Positions 12,254 to 23,747 of a stretch of 64,000 nt of DNA are shown here, piece after piece. The number at the start of each line of letters is the position of its first letter. The stretch's first letter is position 1. The translations under genes and the position numbers were made by a program. The notes beneath the pieces were generated by a model. The model had not been told where the DNA came from, did not search any database, and was given only the letters and a program-made list of their open reading frames with translations. The stretch is from Citrus sinensis (taxonomy: Eukaryota > Streptophyta > Magnoliopsida > Sapindales > Rutaceae). Where the stretch lies: positions 22,512,501-22,576,500 of the forward strand of contig NC_068561.1 in the NCBI RefSeq assembly GCF_022201045.2. The letters are read 5' to 3'.

Positions 12254-13404
12254 GAAGAAAGTCCAATGGACAGCCAATGAGCCAAGTTTATCTAATTTGA
12301 TCTTTACAGTGAAAACCGGGAATGAAAATGGATTAATTTCCCGTCATGCTAATTGTATTTAAAAGTCTGATTACTCTATCATTGCGTTAACGATCCAAAA
12401 TATTCAAATGTGTAAATATGTAATCCTTATGAAAATGACTCAAAGTGATTGAATTTAACAATAGAATCAAAATATACAACAAAAAGGAACTCTTAATAAT
12501 AATAATAATAATAATAATAAAACGTGTGCGCGTGTGTTGCGTTGGGTGAAAAGTAAATACTCATATAAGATTACAATAGGATGTTACCATTTCAGACATT
12601 ATAGAAGTGACATTATATGTCATTAAGATTGTAATAACGTAATAATTGGCCTATTTTGTACCGGATGAATTAATGTTAAAAAAAAAGAAGAAAAAGTTAA
12701 GTGTGAAGAAGACTGAAAACTTCAAAAAGCATTTGGGGATACGACGGCTGTGTTTTCATTTGCTTTGACGATTAGGTACGTCTCTAAATTTGATTTGCTT
12801 TGACATTGAGTACACATTTGGTCTTTCATGGTCCTGCCTAGGCGTGAGCCACGATCGCTCCCTTTCTTTTCGTCTGTGCAGTCTGTGTCTGCCAAGAATT
12901 CTTCTTTTTTTTTTTTGGTCCCCTTCAAGTGAAATATCCGTTCATTTTCCAAAAATCTCAAATGTCCAGCCTAACAAAAATTAATTCATTAAAGTAAGAA
13001 TCAACGAATTATTTCGGATGCTTTAGCTAACCTAAATTTGGACGCTTGCAATTCTTTAGTGAATCTTTAATTTTATGTGATGGGGTTCGGCTCCTGATCC
13101 ATTGCATGGCCTTAATAATTTTTTTTCCCCCCCTTTCTGGTGTAGGTGTTATCCTTCCTCCTTTTAATTAATTTTTATTACTAACTTTTCCCTTTTGGCG
13201 TCTAGGTTTGCTTAATTTTTTTTTGGAAAAAAAAAAAACAACAGTAAGTTGAATTATTGTTTGATTTAAAAACTTAAATAGTTAAACTTGATGGTGATTA
13301 GTGCAATGATTTTATATATTTAAGATCTAACAATCCCGATTAATCATGAAACATTTACATTTCACAATCACAGAAAAAATTAAAAAAATAAGATACATAT
13401 AACA
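11853..13404. other. NPF upstream region: promoter, G31 tract, (AAT)n
   Basis: Upstream of the minus-strand NPF start. It contains a run of 31 G at 12222-12252, an (AAT)n microsatellite at about 12494-12520 and a T-rich stretch near 12906. I see no conserved ORF, RNA gene or transposon ends. Confidence 0.5.
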
Positions 13405-14567
13405 GGGGTAAAAGCTCATTTAGTCCCTGTATTTTAAGATTAGTGTCCATTTAGTCTCCGTATTTATAAAAATACCTCGAAACATCCGTGTCGTTAAAGT
13501 ATTGATACCCATACCGTTACTTTTTATTTCTTCTGGCTTACTTTTACAATATTACCCTTTTATAATAATTTTTTGTTTGGACATTAATTAAAATAAAATA
13601 ATTAAATTACCAATTTAATCCTAAAAAATAAAATAAAATTATATTAATTTTTAATTGTCAAAAATTGTATGCAAACTATCAAGTGTGCAAATGGTGCTTG
13701 CAAAAAAATTAATATAATTTTTTCAGGGTTAAATTGGTAATTTAATTATTTTATTTTTATTAATGTCCAAACAAAACAATTATTATAAAATGGTAATATT
13801 GTAAAAGTAAGCCAAAAGAAATAAAAAGTAATGATAAGGGTATCAATACTTTAACGGTATAGATGTTTCGAAGTATTTTTAAAAAGGGTAATTTTTAAAA
13901 ACCTCCCCTGAGATTTGGGCTTGTTGCAAGTAGATGGCGAGAATTGATTTATTTATAAAAAACCCCCTACCGTCAGTTAAGTTTAACATTGACCGTTAGT
14001 TGACCATGTAAAGACAATATTACCCTTAACAATAGTTTGTAAACGAAAATAACTAAAAAAAAACTAAAATTATTGGTGCAAAAAGCACAAACCCTATTTT
14101 TTGACAATTTTATCCTTGTCAATTCTAAAAATTTACAATATCATAGGTAAAGATTATGACTATTTCATTTTTAAATTTTTAATTTTATCTTTCTTGTAGG
14201 AATTTTAAGGAAATATCAATAATTTAAAGAGGATTTTTTAATTTTTTAATTTTAACTTTTTTATAGGAACTTTAAGAAAATATCAATAATTTAAAAAGTG
14301 TAAAATAGCTAATAATTTTGGTTTTTTTTTAGTTATTTTCGTTTATAAACTATTGTTAAAGGTAATATTGTCTTTGCACGGTCAACTAACGGTCAATGTT
14401 AAACTTAACTGACGGTATGAGATTTTTTACAAATAAATCAATTCTCGCCATCTACTTGTAACAAACCCAAACCTCAGGGGAGGTTTTTAAAAATTACCCT
14501 TTTTAAAAATATGAAAACTAAATAAACACTAATATTAAAATATAAGGATTAAATAGACTTTTACCCC
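13405..14567. mobile_element. Outer long-TIR element (MULE/hAT-like MITE) interrupted by a second element
   Basis: The left end GGGGTAAAAGCTCATTTAGT and the right end, the complement of which starts GGGGTAAAAGTCTATTTAAT, form a long imperfect inverted repeat that continues inward (TATTTTAAGATTAGTGTCCA on the left). The flanks share ATATAACA (8 bp; 9 bp CATATAACA if the boundary shifts by one). No ORF. A second element sits inside its right arm at 13886-14499. Confidence 0.75.
13886..14499. mobile_element. Inner Mutator-like foldback MITE nested in the outer element
   Basis: It starts GGGTAATTTTTAAAAACCTC and ends with the inverted match (GAGGTTTTTAAAAATTACCC). The arms stay complementary for well over 100 bases, through GATGGCGAGAATTGATTTAT and CAGTTAAGTTTAACATTGAC. 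It is flanked by a 10-bp repeat, TTTTTAAAAA, at 13876-13885 and 14500-14509. Long arms plus a 9-10 bp target duplication suggest a MULE derivative. Length 614 bp, no ORF. Confidence 0.8.
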
Positions 14568-15476
14568 ATATAACAGTATAGAAGAAAGCGATAATATAGA
14601 TAACTACATAATTAAAATGAGTGGCAGGTAAGAGCGAAAAGTATGAGCTGCAAGCCATTTATTATACACACATTTGTAGGCATCCATCTTCGTCCAAGCA
14701 CCTTGAATCTTATCTTGATTAGTTTTCATGATTAATTAGGTGAAATAATCTAAAGAACGTATTGATCATTTAATTAGGCTCTTTAATGTGAGGATTAGCA
14801 TTCAAACTCTAGTTTGACTTGCATGATTAGTAACTTGTTTCCTCCCCCTTCTTCTGATGGCTTTAGGTGGGAATGAATAGAAGGAGAAATTTTATCCAGT
14901 AAACTAACAAATTACTCGAACATGTACCATATAGCCATTGAGTAATGAGGTGGGATTAATAACTTCCAATCATTTGATTTTCCGATTTGCAAGAGAACAA
15001 AATTAAAAAATTATGAACGAGGGCATAGTTTATTGCAAATTGAAAGTAATGAAACACTTGCATTAATATATTATCCATGAAAATGGAAAAAATGAGAGAG
15101 AAATTATAGCAAGCATGACGTACTCACTTACGCAGAGTAAGCAAGAAATCAAACTATGTTGACGGTCGCCCTGTCTGTTATTTGTTAATGCTTTACGGCC
15201 GGGCTATAGAATGCAAACAAGAAAATCAAATCCTTACCTAAAGATTACAAAGGAGAAAATGACAACTTCCTAGCGAAGTCCGTGATTGATTGATGCATCG
15301 AGCGCCAGCTCAACACACCTTGTAGTGTAGGTTCAATTTGTATATTTAATTACTTCTTCAGTAATTATTTTAATTAACTAATATGTATTTTCTATGCTAA
15401 TTTTACAAGAGCACGAGACACATCTGAAAGTATATAATTTTATTTGTGATGTTCGTTATCCAATTCTAGCCAATCA
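14568..15476. other. Intergenic DNA between nested MITEs and SINE
   Basis: About 0.9 kb of AT-rich sequence. I see no ORF with family features, no RNA gene and no inverted ends. Confidence 0.5.
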
Positions 15477-15492
15477 ATCTCATCAATTCATT

Positions 15493-16052
15493 ATCAATGG
15501 GCCTTTGGTCCAGTGGGAGAACCCTTGTACTTAAAATAATGAGTACAAGGGTTCGAGCCTTCATAAAAGCATAAAAATATTTATGGGGCTTATTTACAAT
15601 CCTTCCTCAATTATCAAATAATTGAGTGGAGCCAGTCTATTTCTCACGAAATGTGAGTAGAGTGGACAACCTTGAAATATTTGAGAGGGTTTGAAGAATT
15701 TGGACAGCGCTTCAGAGGAGTACATGCCACGAAGAAGGTCCCAATTATAGAATCTGTTTGTAAATATTAATTGTAATACATACAGTTCACGAAATGTAAG
15801 TAGAGTGGACAACCCTGGAATATTTGAGAGTGTTTGAAGAATTTGGACAGCTCTTCAGAGGAGTACATGCCACGAAGAAGGTCCCAATTGTAAGTAGAGT
15901 GGACAACCCTGGAATATTTGAGAGTGTTTGAAGAATTTGGACAGCGCTTCAGAGGAGTACATGCCACGAAGAAGGTCCCAATTGTAAAATCTGTTTGTAA
16001 ATATTAATTATAATACATACAGTCTTGTATAACAGTATTCAAAAAAAAAAAA
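15493..16052 (+). mobile_element. Expanded tRNA-derived SINE with poly(A) tail and 16-bp target duplication
   Basis: The head carries an A-box-like TGGTCCAGTGGG (from about 15507) and a B-box GGTTCGAGCC (15550-15559). The tail ends CAGTATTC followed by 12-13 A. A perfect 16-bp direct repeat, ATCTCATCAATTCATT, flanks it at 15477-15492 and 16053-16068. Tail and head resemble the SINE at 6086-6420. At 560 bp it is long for a SINE because the body holds three copies of a ~94-bp core beginning GTAGAGTGGACAACC. Confidence 0.9.
15657..15987 (+). repeat. Three ~94-bp direct repeats inside the SINE body
   Basis: Cores start at 15657, 15800 and 15894, all with GTAGAGTGGACAACC and running to AAGAAGGTCCCAATT. 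The first is followed by a tail-like segment (CTGTTTGTAAATATTAAT) that recurs only after the third, so the spacings are 143 and 94. Small differences between copies (CTTGAAA against CTGGAAT) show the expansion is not brand new. Confidence 0.88.
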
Positions 16053-16394
16053 ATCTCATCAATTCATTCACTTCACTTTCTATTTGATGTTATTTTCACA
16101 CTGTGGGTGCATAACAGCGTCAGGAAAGACACAGCTTTCGCAGGGCAAGCATATCCCAAGGGGAAGAAAATAACATGATTTAAAAAAAACAAATAAATAA
16201 GAAACAAAATTAATTGCACAAGGCAACGGAGTTTATAGAAACTTTCATAGAAGAATTTACTGAGCATGAAAATTGATGAATCAGTTTTGTTCTAAACATC
16301 AAATAGGAAAAAAATAATAATAATTAAAAAAAAAGAAGAAAATTATGTAAAAAATAACTACTATTACTCCTAATGTCAGACTTTTCAACCTTGC

Positions 16395-18767
16395 TCAATT
16401 GAAGTCCTTCAATCTCCTCTTCAACATGTCCATTGATTTCTTTCGAGAGCTTTGCTTTGTATTTCTGCTTGATAGACTTCCAAAGATCCCGTCTGGAGAA
16501 TCCTTAAATTTTTCACAGATGCTCGCCACTTTCTTATAATCCAATGCATTGTAGTTTTTCTCCCTTATTACGGGATTCATGAAGTTCTCTGGCTGACTGC
16601 TAATCAAAAGGTTTATCAACTGCCGCGCTTCTACTAAACATCTTCTGAAACTGCCTTCCGGGTTTATCTCACTCAAACCAGTAATATGAAACTTCTCATC
16701 AGAAAAATCCTCTAGCTTCTTCAAATCATGGTTGATAATGGCAACAGCATTTGCATTAAACCGCTTCACACTATCACTAAGAAATGCTGACACAATAGAA
16801 TTTGAAATATGCTCAAGTGCACCACTCCCTACCTTGTACAGAGCATCCAAAGGTAAAATTTGCTGCGCAGTGGACATAAGAGTGTCTAGGTAAATAATCA
16901 CCTCATTCATGTACTCATTCCCATTCTGAGATGTATCCTCCGTAGTCCAATTGATGTTTTCTGTAAGAGCCATAAACTCATCTAACTTGGTGTTCACCAA
17001 ACTCAGAAGAGTAATATAAGCTGCATCTCTTGACGTTTTTAGGACCACCTTGGCCATCAAAGTTGCTTGAGGCTTCTGGACTGATCGGACTGGGATCCCA
17101 CACAGTTGGGCTGCGTGTCGGAGGAAATAATCACAAGCTCTTTCAAGAAAAGTAATGTTTGCAGCAATCTGCATGGCTTGAGATACACCAATGGAACCGC
17201 CAGTGATTGTATTCAAAATAACTTCATTTAACACGTCAATCAAGAGCTTGTCCAAATACTTTCTTAACACGTCAAAGTAATTAGCATGCATCCCATAAGA
17301 CAAGTAGTCGACTGATCCTTTGATGAATGACCTGACAATGCGGCAAGCATCAGGTACCATGGAGGAGAATGGGGCAATATATGGAAAAGCTGGCATTATA
17401 TCTGAGCTCTGGAGATGAAACAACAGAACATTGTTCTCGTAATCTGTATCTTTCTTCATTAGCATCTGCTCGTAAGTATCATTGGTAAGAACAGTAGTAA
17501 TTTGCTGCTGACACTCTTCCAGAAGAAGTTCATGGTACTTGTCTTGGCTCTTGTCCAGCACCTCAAGAACAGGACCCACTTCATAACCATACTGTCTAAG
17601 AGTTGCCCCAAGAAGTGTCACATAATCCTTCACCAGCAGAAGATGTGTTGCAGAATCCATATGAGAAAATTGTTCTTCCAAAACAGATGTTATTTTGGCC
17701 ACGGCTGTTTCCCACATTGTCTGAAGCTGATCAGGTAATAATAGCCCTCCGGCAGTCCTCAGGACCCGATCCTCCACTATGAAGTATCCAGCAATTTGTG
17801 CCAAAAAAGTTTGATATGATTCAACAAATGGCTGCACTGAAGAGATCTGTAAGTCGGAAGTAAGTTGCAATAAGCGATTCCTATAATAATATTCACGAAA
17901 CTGCGATGGGATCCCAAGGCAAGTATGGATATGATATGCCCGATAAAGTGGCGTGAGATCAAACTTCAAAACTGAATCTTCGTCGATATCCTCAACTTCT
18001 AAAGTAAATGAAAAATCTCCAAAGCCTGAAAGATTCTGTTCCTCAGCTTTCCTTTGACGATCCAGCATTTCCTCATCTCTCTGACGAGCTGATGCAGCCC
18101 GACCTATTGCTGTTTGTCCAATATCCTTCGCAGAACTCCTTACATGAACTAGCCATTCATTAAATTGACTAGTAACTTTCTTTTCAATATGCGTCTTTAT
18201 CACTGGAATTGTCTTTTCTATTACCATTTTCAGTGCCTTCACAGGAATAATCTGCAAGTAATTCTTCTCGATCAGATCAATGGTTTTCAGGGCAGGGTAA
18301 AACTGGCCATCAGTAATATGATTGTTACACTTAACACAAAGATCCAACACTTGCACACATATCTTGCCCATTTTGATTGCTCCAGTGACATTCTTTTTAA
18401 TAGCATAAGATTCAAGAAGCTCCTCGAGTTTGATCAGTAATGCACTCCCAACCTCTTGCAACCTATAATTATCACTGGACAGATCACTTTTCAGTTCTTC
18501 AGCATCAACTAGCACGCCTCGAAGCTCATCAACTGCGAGGATAAATTCCTCATAGTGAGTCTTACAGAGCTCCTCAATCTCAGCTTCCTTCTTCCTAACA
18601 ACACTTTTGAGCTGATGAAGCAGCGCTTCTGGACGCCCCGTCTCAAATGCATGCCTCACAATAGGCCCCAAATCATCTCCATTCCCAATCAAAGTTGCAA
18701 GGACCAAGTCCTCCCCCGTTGTATCCCCATTCTCTGTCACAATTCTCCTCTTGGTTTTAGCATCCAT
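16395..18767 (-). CDS. SEC15A: Exocyst complex subunit SEC15A
   Basis: Subunit of the octameric exocyst that tethers secretory vesicles to the plasma membrane; in yeast and animals SEC15 binds the vesicle Rab GTPase. A single coding exon gives 790 residues, the length I remember for Arabidopsis SEC15A, and it is nearly collinear with it from [19 protein letters not shown] to [13 protein letters not shown]. The N-terminal half has the expected charged coiled-coil stretches ([34 protein letters not shown]), and the C-terminal half holds the helical Sec15 domain ([43 protein letters not shown]). An in-frame ATG 13 codons upstream is rejected because MDAKTKRR matches the family start. A good donor (CCT|GTAAGT) at 19240 and an acceptor near 18783 suggest a 5'-leader intron of about 460 bp. 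No frame damage. Confidence 0.96.
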   Translation of the reverse strand: MDAKTKRRIVTENGDTTGEDLVLATLIGNGDDLGPIVRHAFETGRPEALLHQLKSVVRKKEAEIEELCKTHYEEFILAVDELRGVLVDAEELKSDLSSDNYRLQEVGSALLIKLEELLESYAIKKNVTGAIKMGKICVQVLDLCVKCNNHITDGQFYPALKTIDLIEKNYLQIIPVKALKMVIEKTIPVIKTHIEKKVTSQFNEWLVHVRSSAKDIGQTAIGRAASARQRDEEMLDRQRKAEEQNLSGFGDFSFTLEVEDIDEDSVLKFDLTPLYRAYHIHTCLGIPSQFREYYYRNRLLQLTSDLQISSVQPFVESYQTFLAQIAGYFIVEDRVLRTAGGLLLPDQLQTMWETAVAKITSVLEEQFSHMDSATHLLLVKDYVTLLGATLRQYGYEVGPVLEVLDKSQDKYHELLLEECQQQITTVLTNDTYEQMLMKKDTDYENNVLLFHLQSSDIMPAFPYIAPFSSMVPDACRIVRSFIKGSVDYLSYGMHANYFDVLRKYLDKLLIDVLNEVILNTITGGSIGVSQAMQIAANITFLERACDYFLRHAAQLCGIPVRSVQKPQATLMAKVVLKTSRDAAYITLLSLVNTKLDEFMALTENINWTTEDTSQNGNEYMNEVIIYLDTLMSTAQQILPLDALYKVGSGALEHISNSIVSAFLSDSVKRFNANAVAIINHDLKKLEDFSDEKFHITGLSEINPEGSFRRCLVEARQLINLLISSQPENFMNPVIREKNYNALDYKKVASICEKFKDSPDGIFGSLSSRNTKQSSRKKSMDMLKRRLKDFN

Positions 18768-18782
18768 TATCCAATCAAACCC

Positions 18783-19240
18783 CTTCAACGCAGAAACAAA
18801 ACACAATTAATTAACGACACTCACCAAAAAAAAAAAAAAACAAAAGACAAAATTTTATCTTTACATGCAAAAAAAGCACTTCTTTAACAGTCTATAAACA
18901 TACAGATATTGAGCTATTATTGGGTTCTATATTTTCATTTCTAGCAGATACCCGTAAAAACAATGCACAAAAACAACAATTTGTTGAGATAAAAAAATGA
19001 TTTTTTGCAAATGGTATCATCAAATAAATAAATCAATCAATCACAGAGATACATCAAACATAACCAAAATAAATGAAATAAATAAATAAGAATCCTCATT
19101 TTAACAAAACCACAATTTACCAAAGGCGAAAAATCAGCTACATACACAAAATCCCAAATGAAAATAATGATAATAATAAATAAAAAGAAATAAAAGCAAA
19201 CGAGAGCAAAGTATAAATGGTGATACGGAGTCGGACTTAC
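18783..19240 (-). other. Probable 5'-UTR intron of SEC15A
   Basis: On the minus strand a donor CACCT|GTAAGTCC lies at 19240-19239, and an acceptor TTGAAG ends at 18783, 15 bases before the SEC15A start codon. The intervening DNA is A/T-rich with no ORF. Inferred from splice signals only. Confidence 0.55.
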
Positions 19241-19299
19241 AGGTGATAGAAAGAGGGAGAGAGAGAGCGAGGCCGTTGGAAGATTCTAGAGAAGTTGCA

Positions 19300-20176
19300 A
19301 GGAAATCGTTACTTCTGTCGAGATTATCATTTCTTCCTTGTTCAAGTGATTTTTGTACATTGCTTTGGGCTTTTCAATCAAATAAATCGATCACTGATTC
19401 ATTCTGATTATTGTGTTCCCCTGTTTTTTCTTTATGTTGCTTTCTTTCTGCTTTGCTTTGTTAACATTCCCCCATTTTTTTACTATTTCCACGACATGCT
19501 TTGCTTTCTCCACGTCGTTAAAAATAATGAAATTATATTTGTCAGTTCCTCACTTTATATTTGAATAATAACATGGAGTTCCTTACCATTTGTGATTTCC
19601 TTATTAAGCTCTAATTTATTCCATTTGTATCAAATACGTCCCCGAGGACTGAATTGACCACGACGGTAAATGATATATTATCATTTTACAGAGCCACAAC
19701 AACGGTGTTAGCGTTGGACAAGTGGGGACAGCTGTCCCTGCTTGATTAAAATATCCTCTAAATTATTTAAGCACTTGTCCCTGTTAACTTAATTGAAATA
19801 TTTCATGAGTTAAAAGTTGTGATCACTTATATTGAATTCATTGTTAAATTACCAGTGAACAAAAAAAATTCATTTATAGTTACTTACACAACGATTCTAA
19901 AAGTATCGGATCTCCATCTATAAATCAAGTTAATTGTTATTTTTCTTCTTCTTCTTCTTCTTCTTCCTCCCCTTTTTTTTTTTTTTGGAAGATACCTTTT
20001 CTTATTTATTTATAAAAACATTTTTTTAAGTTTTCAAAAAATAAAATTATAAAATAATCTTAATATCATTGATTGATTATTGTTAGTTAATACTTCTAAA
20101 GTTCTATGTATGAAAGCGGCTTAAACGAGGATGTTTGGAGTCAAAGCCAATCAAAGAATCGCCACCAAACATTCCT

Positions 20177-20208
<32 letters not shown>

Positions 20209-21940
20209 GCTCAACAATGTTTGTCTCATACTTTATAGTTTTAACTAGCTTCTATTAAACTCTTCGTGAAATTAGGCTTGTTCGTGTGGATTTTTCTTCT
20301 GTGTTTCTACCACATATGTAGTGCCATTCAAATTCCGGAGGGCATTGGCTTTCACCCGAAAAGCTTTAAATGACTATATTAGTGCATAAATATAAATTTT
20401 ATAAATTCAATTTGAATGAGAAAATAATAGATCCAATCACCTAAAATAACTAATGACGAAGAAGAAGATAATGATAAATTAATTTCCCACAACTTTATTT
20501 TAGAATTAAATTTTTACTCTCATTATAGGTATTGATATTGTTTTTACCCTAACAATATTTATCATCTTTTGACATAGATTTGAAGTATTCTATTTCGCAA
20601 CTCACATATCTTTTGGGAAGAAAATAAAGTGACAAAAGGTCTCGTTTCATCTTACAGTCCTCCTCATTGATGTAAGATTAATTACAGTCTTAATACATAC
20701 ATCTTCGATTAGTATTAACCCTTCAAACAAAATCCATTAATCAACTAATTAATGCTATAAATCATACAATTGACTCTTCCTATTTTTTCATATCTGTTTT
20801 TTCTTTGATTAGTGAGTGGGAGCCAAGTCAAATTATCGAAATTCAAGCCAAGCCACCTAAGACAAATTATGAGACTAAAAGCATTTCTTAAGTTAGGTTT
20901 TAAAAGTTCTTCAAATGAAATTTATTTAAATGAGACTATCTTCTCTCTCTTTCATATTAAAAAGAGGATTCTCCCTCTTTAAAAAATATTATATTATTTT
21001 TTATATTTATCATATATGTAAGTAAATACACAAATAAGTAGATAAGTATTTAAAGAGAAAAATTAAATGAGTCTTTTACTGATGCTTGCAAACAAGATAA
21101 AGTCAGCTTTCTTTTTTTTACCTAATTATAACTATAAATGACACCACCGATTTTGGACTTCGAAAATTTTTATTTCTTAGTTGACATAGATATTACATCA
21201 ACATTAAATGGTATTACCCTAGAGCGCAACTTTAATTCACAAATTGTCATTCGTTGCCAAATAGAGATGCCTTCTGGAGAGTGAGTACCAATCAATTTCA
21301 TCCTAACTATGACAGCCACTAAAATGAATCAAAACAAAACAAAAAACAATGGAGTTTGTGTGTGACAACAGGTCCCTTTTTTCACCTGCTCATGTTACAA
21401 ATCAACAAGGACTTGCTTATTAATAAGAATACTTTCTTCTAAAGTGTTTAAAATCCATGATATGTTCCAAGTAAACCCACTAGTACTTATTTTCTCAATT
21501 TCTCAGCTAATACAATTTGACGGGGAATTTATACATTAATTCAAACAAGTAACTAATCACAAACACGCTTGCAAAGAAAGCAGAACAAGTTTGGTTTAGA
21601 TTAATTCTAGAAAATCATCTATCCCCACACAAGTCAAGGGTCACTGGATAATTCCAAGACTTTTATTCTATATAATAAGCAGCTGCTGAAAATTCATACT
21701 TTTGAAACATCACAAAAACAGCAGGACTTTTCTTCCACTGATGGATAGAAATATGAGTTCTTCAAGTAACTGTAATTAAATAATATTAATGTTAGGGATA
21801 TGTTTGCTATGGAATCACGACTCATTATTATAATTAAGTTGACCATGTAAAATTGTTGACAAATAAACCAAAGGAACCGGCGCCATCGATGAAAATCTCA
21901 ATTAAGTACATTAATATCCCACCTCCTCCTCTCTAGCTCC
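19300..21940. other. Intergenic DNA with (TA)n, upstream of the glucanase gene
   Basis: About 2.6 kb, AT-rich. A (TA)n microsatellite lies at 20177-20203 and a (CTT)n/T-rich tract at about 19942-19986. No coding exon, RNA gene or clear transposon ends seen. Confidence 0.5.
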
Positions 21941-21950
21941 ACTCTATAAA
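21633..21950 (+). promoter_or_regulatory. Glucanase promoter: W-box cores and TATA box
   Basis: A TATA box (TATAAA, 21945-21950) lies 118 bases before the glucanase ATG. Upstream are three TTGAC W-box cores, the binding site of WRKY factors: complement at 21633-21637, TTGACC at 21839-21844 and TTGAC at 21856-21860. WRKY control fits a PR-2 type gene, but W-box cores are short and common. Confidence 0.5.
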
Positions 21951-22067
21951 GGGGAAGCTAATATAATCATAAGTTCAGCTTGTAACTAGTCTAAAATATC
22001 ACCTGATCATCATCAAGTTATAACTAGCTTATAATTTGCCATTAACAGTTTAAGTTCTTTCATTAAC

Positions 22068-23208
22068 ATGGCCAAATTTGGTTTAGTTTATGCTACATAT
22101 TCAATGCTATTGCTGGGGCTGTTCACGATGAGTAGCCTAAAAATTATAGGTATCTATCCTTTTTTGCCCTCTTTTTCGTCAGATACTCCAAAATAATGAG
22201 TAATGTCATAAAAACTTACTCATTTGCTTAATTTATATAAATGCAGATGCTCAAACAGGAGTGTGTTACGGAAGAGACGGCACCGGCTTGCCATCGGAGC
22301 AAGAGGTAGTATCACTTTACAAGCAAACGAACATTCAAAGAATGCGACTCTACGCTCCGAATCAAGCAACTCTCCAAGCCCTTAGAGGCTCAAACATCGA
22401 GCTCCTCCTCGGTGTGCCCAACTCTGACCTTCAAAACGTCGCCGCAAGCCAGGCCAACGCTAACTCATGGGTCCAGAACAACGTCAGAGACTACGCCAAC
22501 GGCGTCAAGTTTCGCTACATCGCCGTGGGAAACGAAGTCAGCCCCTTGAATGGCGAAACAACCCAGTACGTGCCTTTCCTCCTCCCCGCCATGCAAAATA
22601 TTCGCAACGCGATCTTAGCAGCCGGCCTTGGGAACCAAATCAAAGTTTCCACGGCAATCGACACCCGGGTTCTTGGAGACGCGTCCCCTCCTTCGAAGGG
22701 CACTTTCAGGCCCGACGTCCGAAGATTTCTTGATCCTGTTATTAGGTTCTTAGTTGACAACCAGGCTCCTTTGTTAGTTAATTTGTATCCGTATATTAGT
22801 TATATTGGCAACACTAGGGACATTCGTCTTGATTTTGCACTCTTTACTTCTGATGTTGTGAGAGTGCAAGATGGGCAGTTTGGTTACAGGAATCTTTTTG
22901 ATGCGATTTTGGATGCTGTATACGCGGCGTTAGAGAAGGCCGGAGGGGGTTCCTTGAGGATTGTGGTGTCGGAGAGCGGTTGGCCGACGGCGGGAGGGAC
23001 GGCGGCGAGCGTTGATAATGCGAGGACTTATAATTCGAATTTGATTCAGCACGTCAAAGGAGGGACTCCGAGAAAGCCTGGCAGCGCTATTGAGACGTAC
23101 GTGTTTGCTATGTTTGATGAGAATCAGAAACAAGGGTCTGAGTATGAGAAACACTGGGGACTCTTTCTTCCGAATAAGCAACCTAAATACTCAATTAACT
23201 TCAACTAA
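22068..23208 (+). CDS. Secreted glucan endo-1,3-beta-glucosidase (GH17, PR-2 type)
   Basis: Hydrolyses internal 1,3-beta-glucosidic bonds, acting on fungal wall glucan or plant callose. Two exons, 22068-22149 and 22247-23208, join in phase to 347 residues. The short first exon encodes most of a signal peptide ([18 protein letters not shown]); cleavage is likely just before TGVCYGRDG, the usual mature start. Family motifs: RMRLYAPNQ, the acid/base Glu in [15 protein letters not shown], the nucleophile Glu in VVSESGWPT, and the C-terminal FAMFDENQK with [12 protein letters not shown]. The protein stops at SINFN with no C-terminal vacuolar extension, so it should be apoplastic. The two-exon layout with the intron in the signal peptide is typical. 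The promoter has a TATA box and W-box cores. Confidence 0.95.
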
Positions 23209-23747
23209 GAGTTGCAAAATATAATAGTGTAGGGGAAAATAAAATGAATCTTAATTAATAATTAAATAAGAGTCTCTTCTTGTAAACCAGACCATCCAAT
23301 CCTCCCTATCGAGGAGTCAAACATATTGGAAGAAATTAAATTATCTGCGGTGTATGTATTTTAACAACCAATTTGGTTGGTGTTAGTCCACAGCCCCAAG
23401 CCACTCTATTTTCTATGTCGGTTTAGTTTTGCAATTTGTTATTATTAGTTATTACCTCCTCATTTTATAGTTAAATTAGTCGACAAAACATAAAAGAGAG
23501 GGGAAAAAAAAGTTTTAAGAAAGTAAAATTTGTAGTGTGTCATGAATTGAATTGAGTTGTCCATTGGTGAGGAAAAGAAAAACAGAGTCTAGAAAGAAAA
23601 TGAAATGCTTGCAAATTAAAGATAAAAGTCCACGTGGCACAAAAGTGGAGCCCACATAGAACCGAGGTATAGAAGCCATTGAAAATGAAAATCAGAACGG
23701 ATAAGAGCAGAGAGGTGCTGGAAGTCTCTCGTTTCTGCAGTCCAGAA
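23209..23747. other. Glucanase 3' flank and PPD6 promoter/leader
   Basis: About 540 bases between two genes on the same strand. The glucanase 3' end has AATAAA-like motifs near 23237. A CACGTGGC G-box-like element at 23631-23638 lies about 110 bases before the PPD6 start codon, compatible with light regulation of a plastid protein gene (inference). Confidence 0.45.

Noticed and set aside
15493-15570. tRNA gene
   Set aside because: A- and B-boxes are present but no cloverleaf or anticodon arm could be folded by eye; the poly(A) tail and target duplication show a SINE head instead.
15594-15967. Two overlapping minus-strand ORFs with near-repeated peptides
   Set aside because: They are translations of the triplicated SINE body; no start context, no family.
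18768-18806. Upstream in-frame start for SEC15A (13 extra residues)
   Set aside because: The family N-terminus begins MxAKxKRR, and an intron acceptor probably falls between the two ATGs.
22467-23181. ORFs in other frames over the glucanase gene
   Set aside because: GC-rich shadows of the GH17 coding exon.
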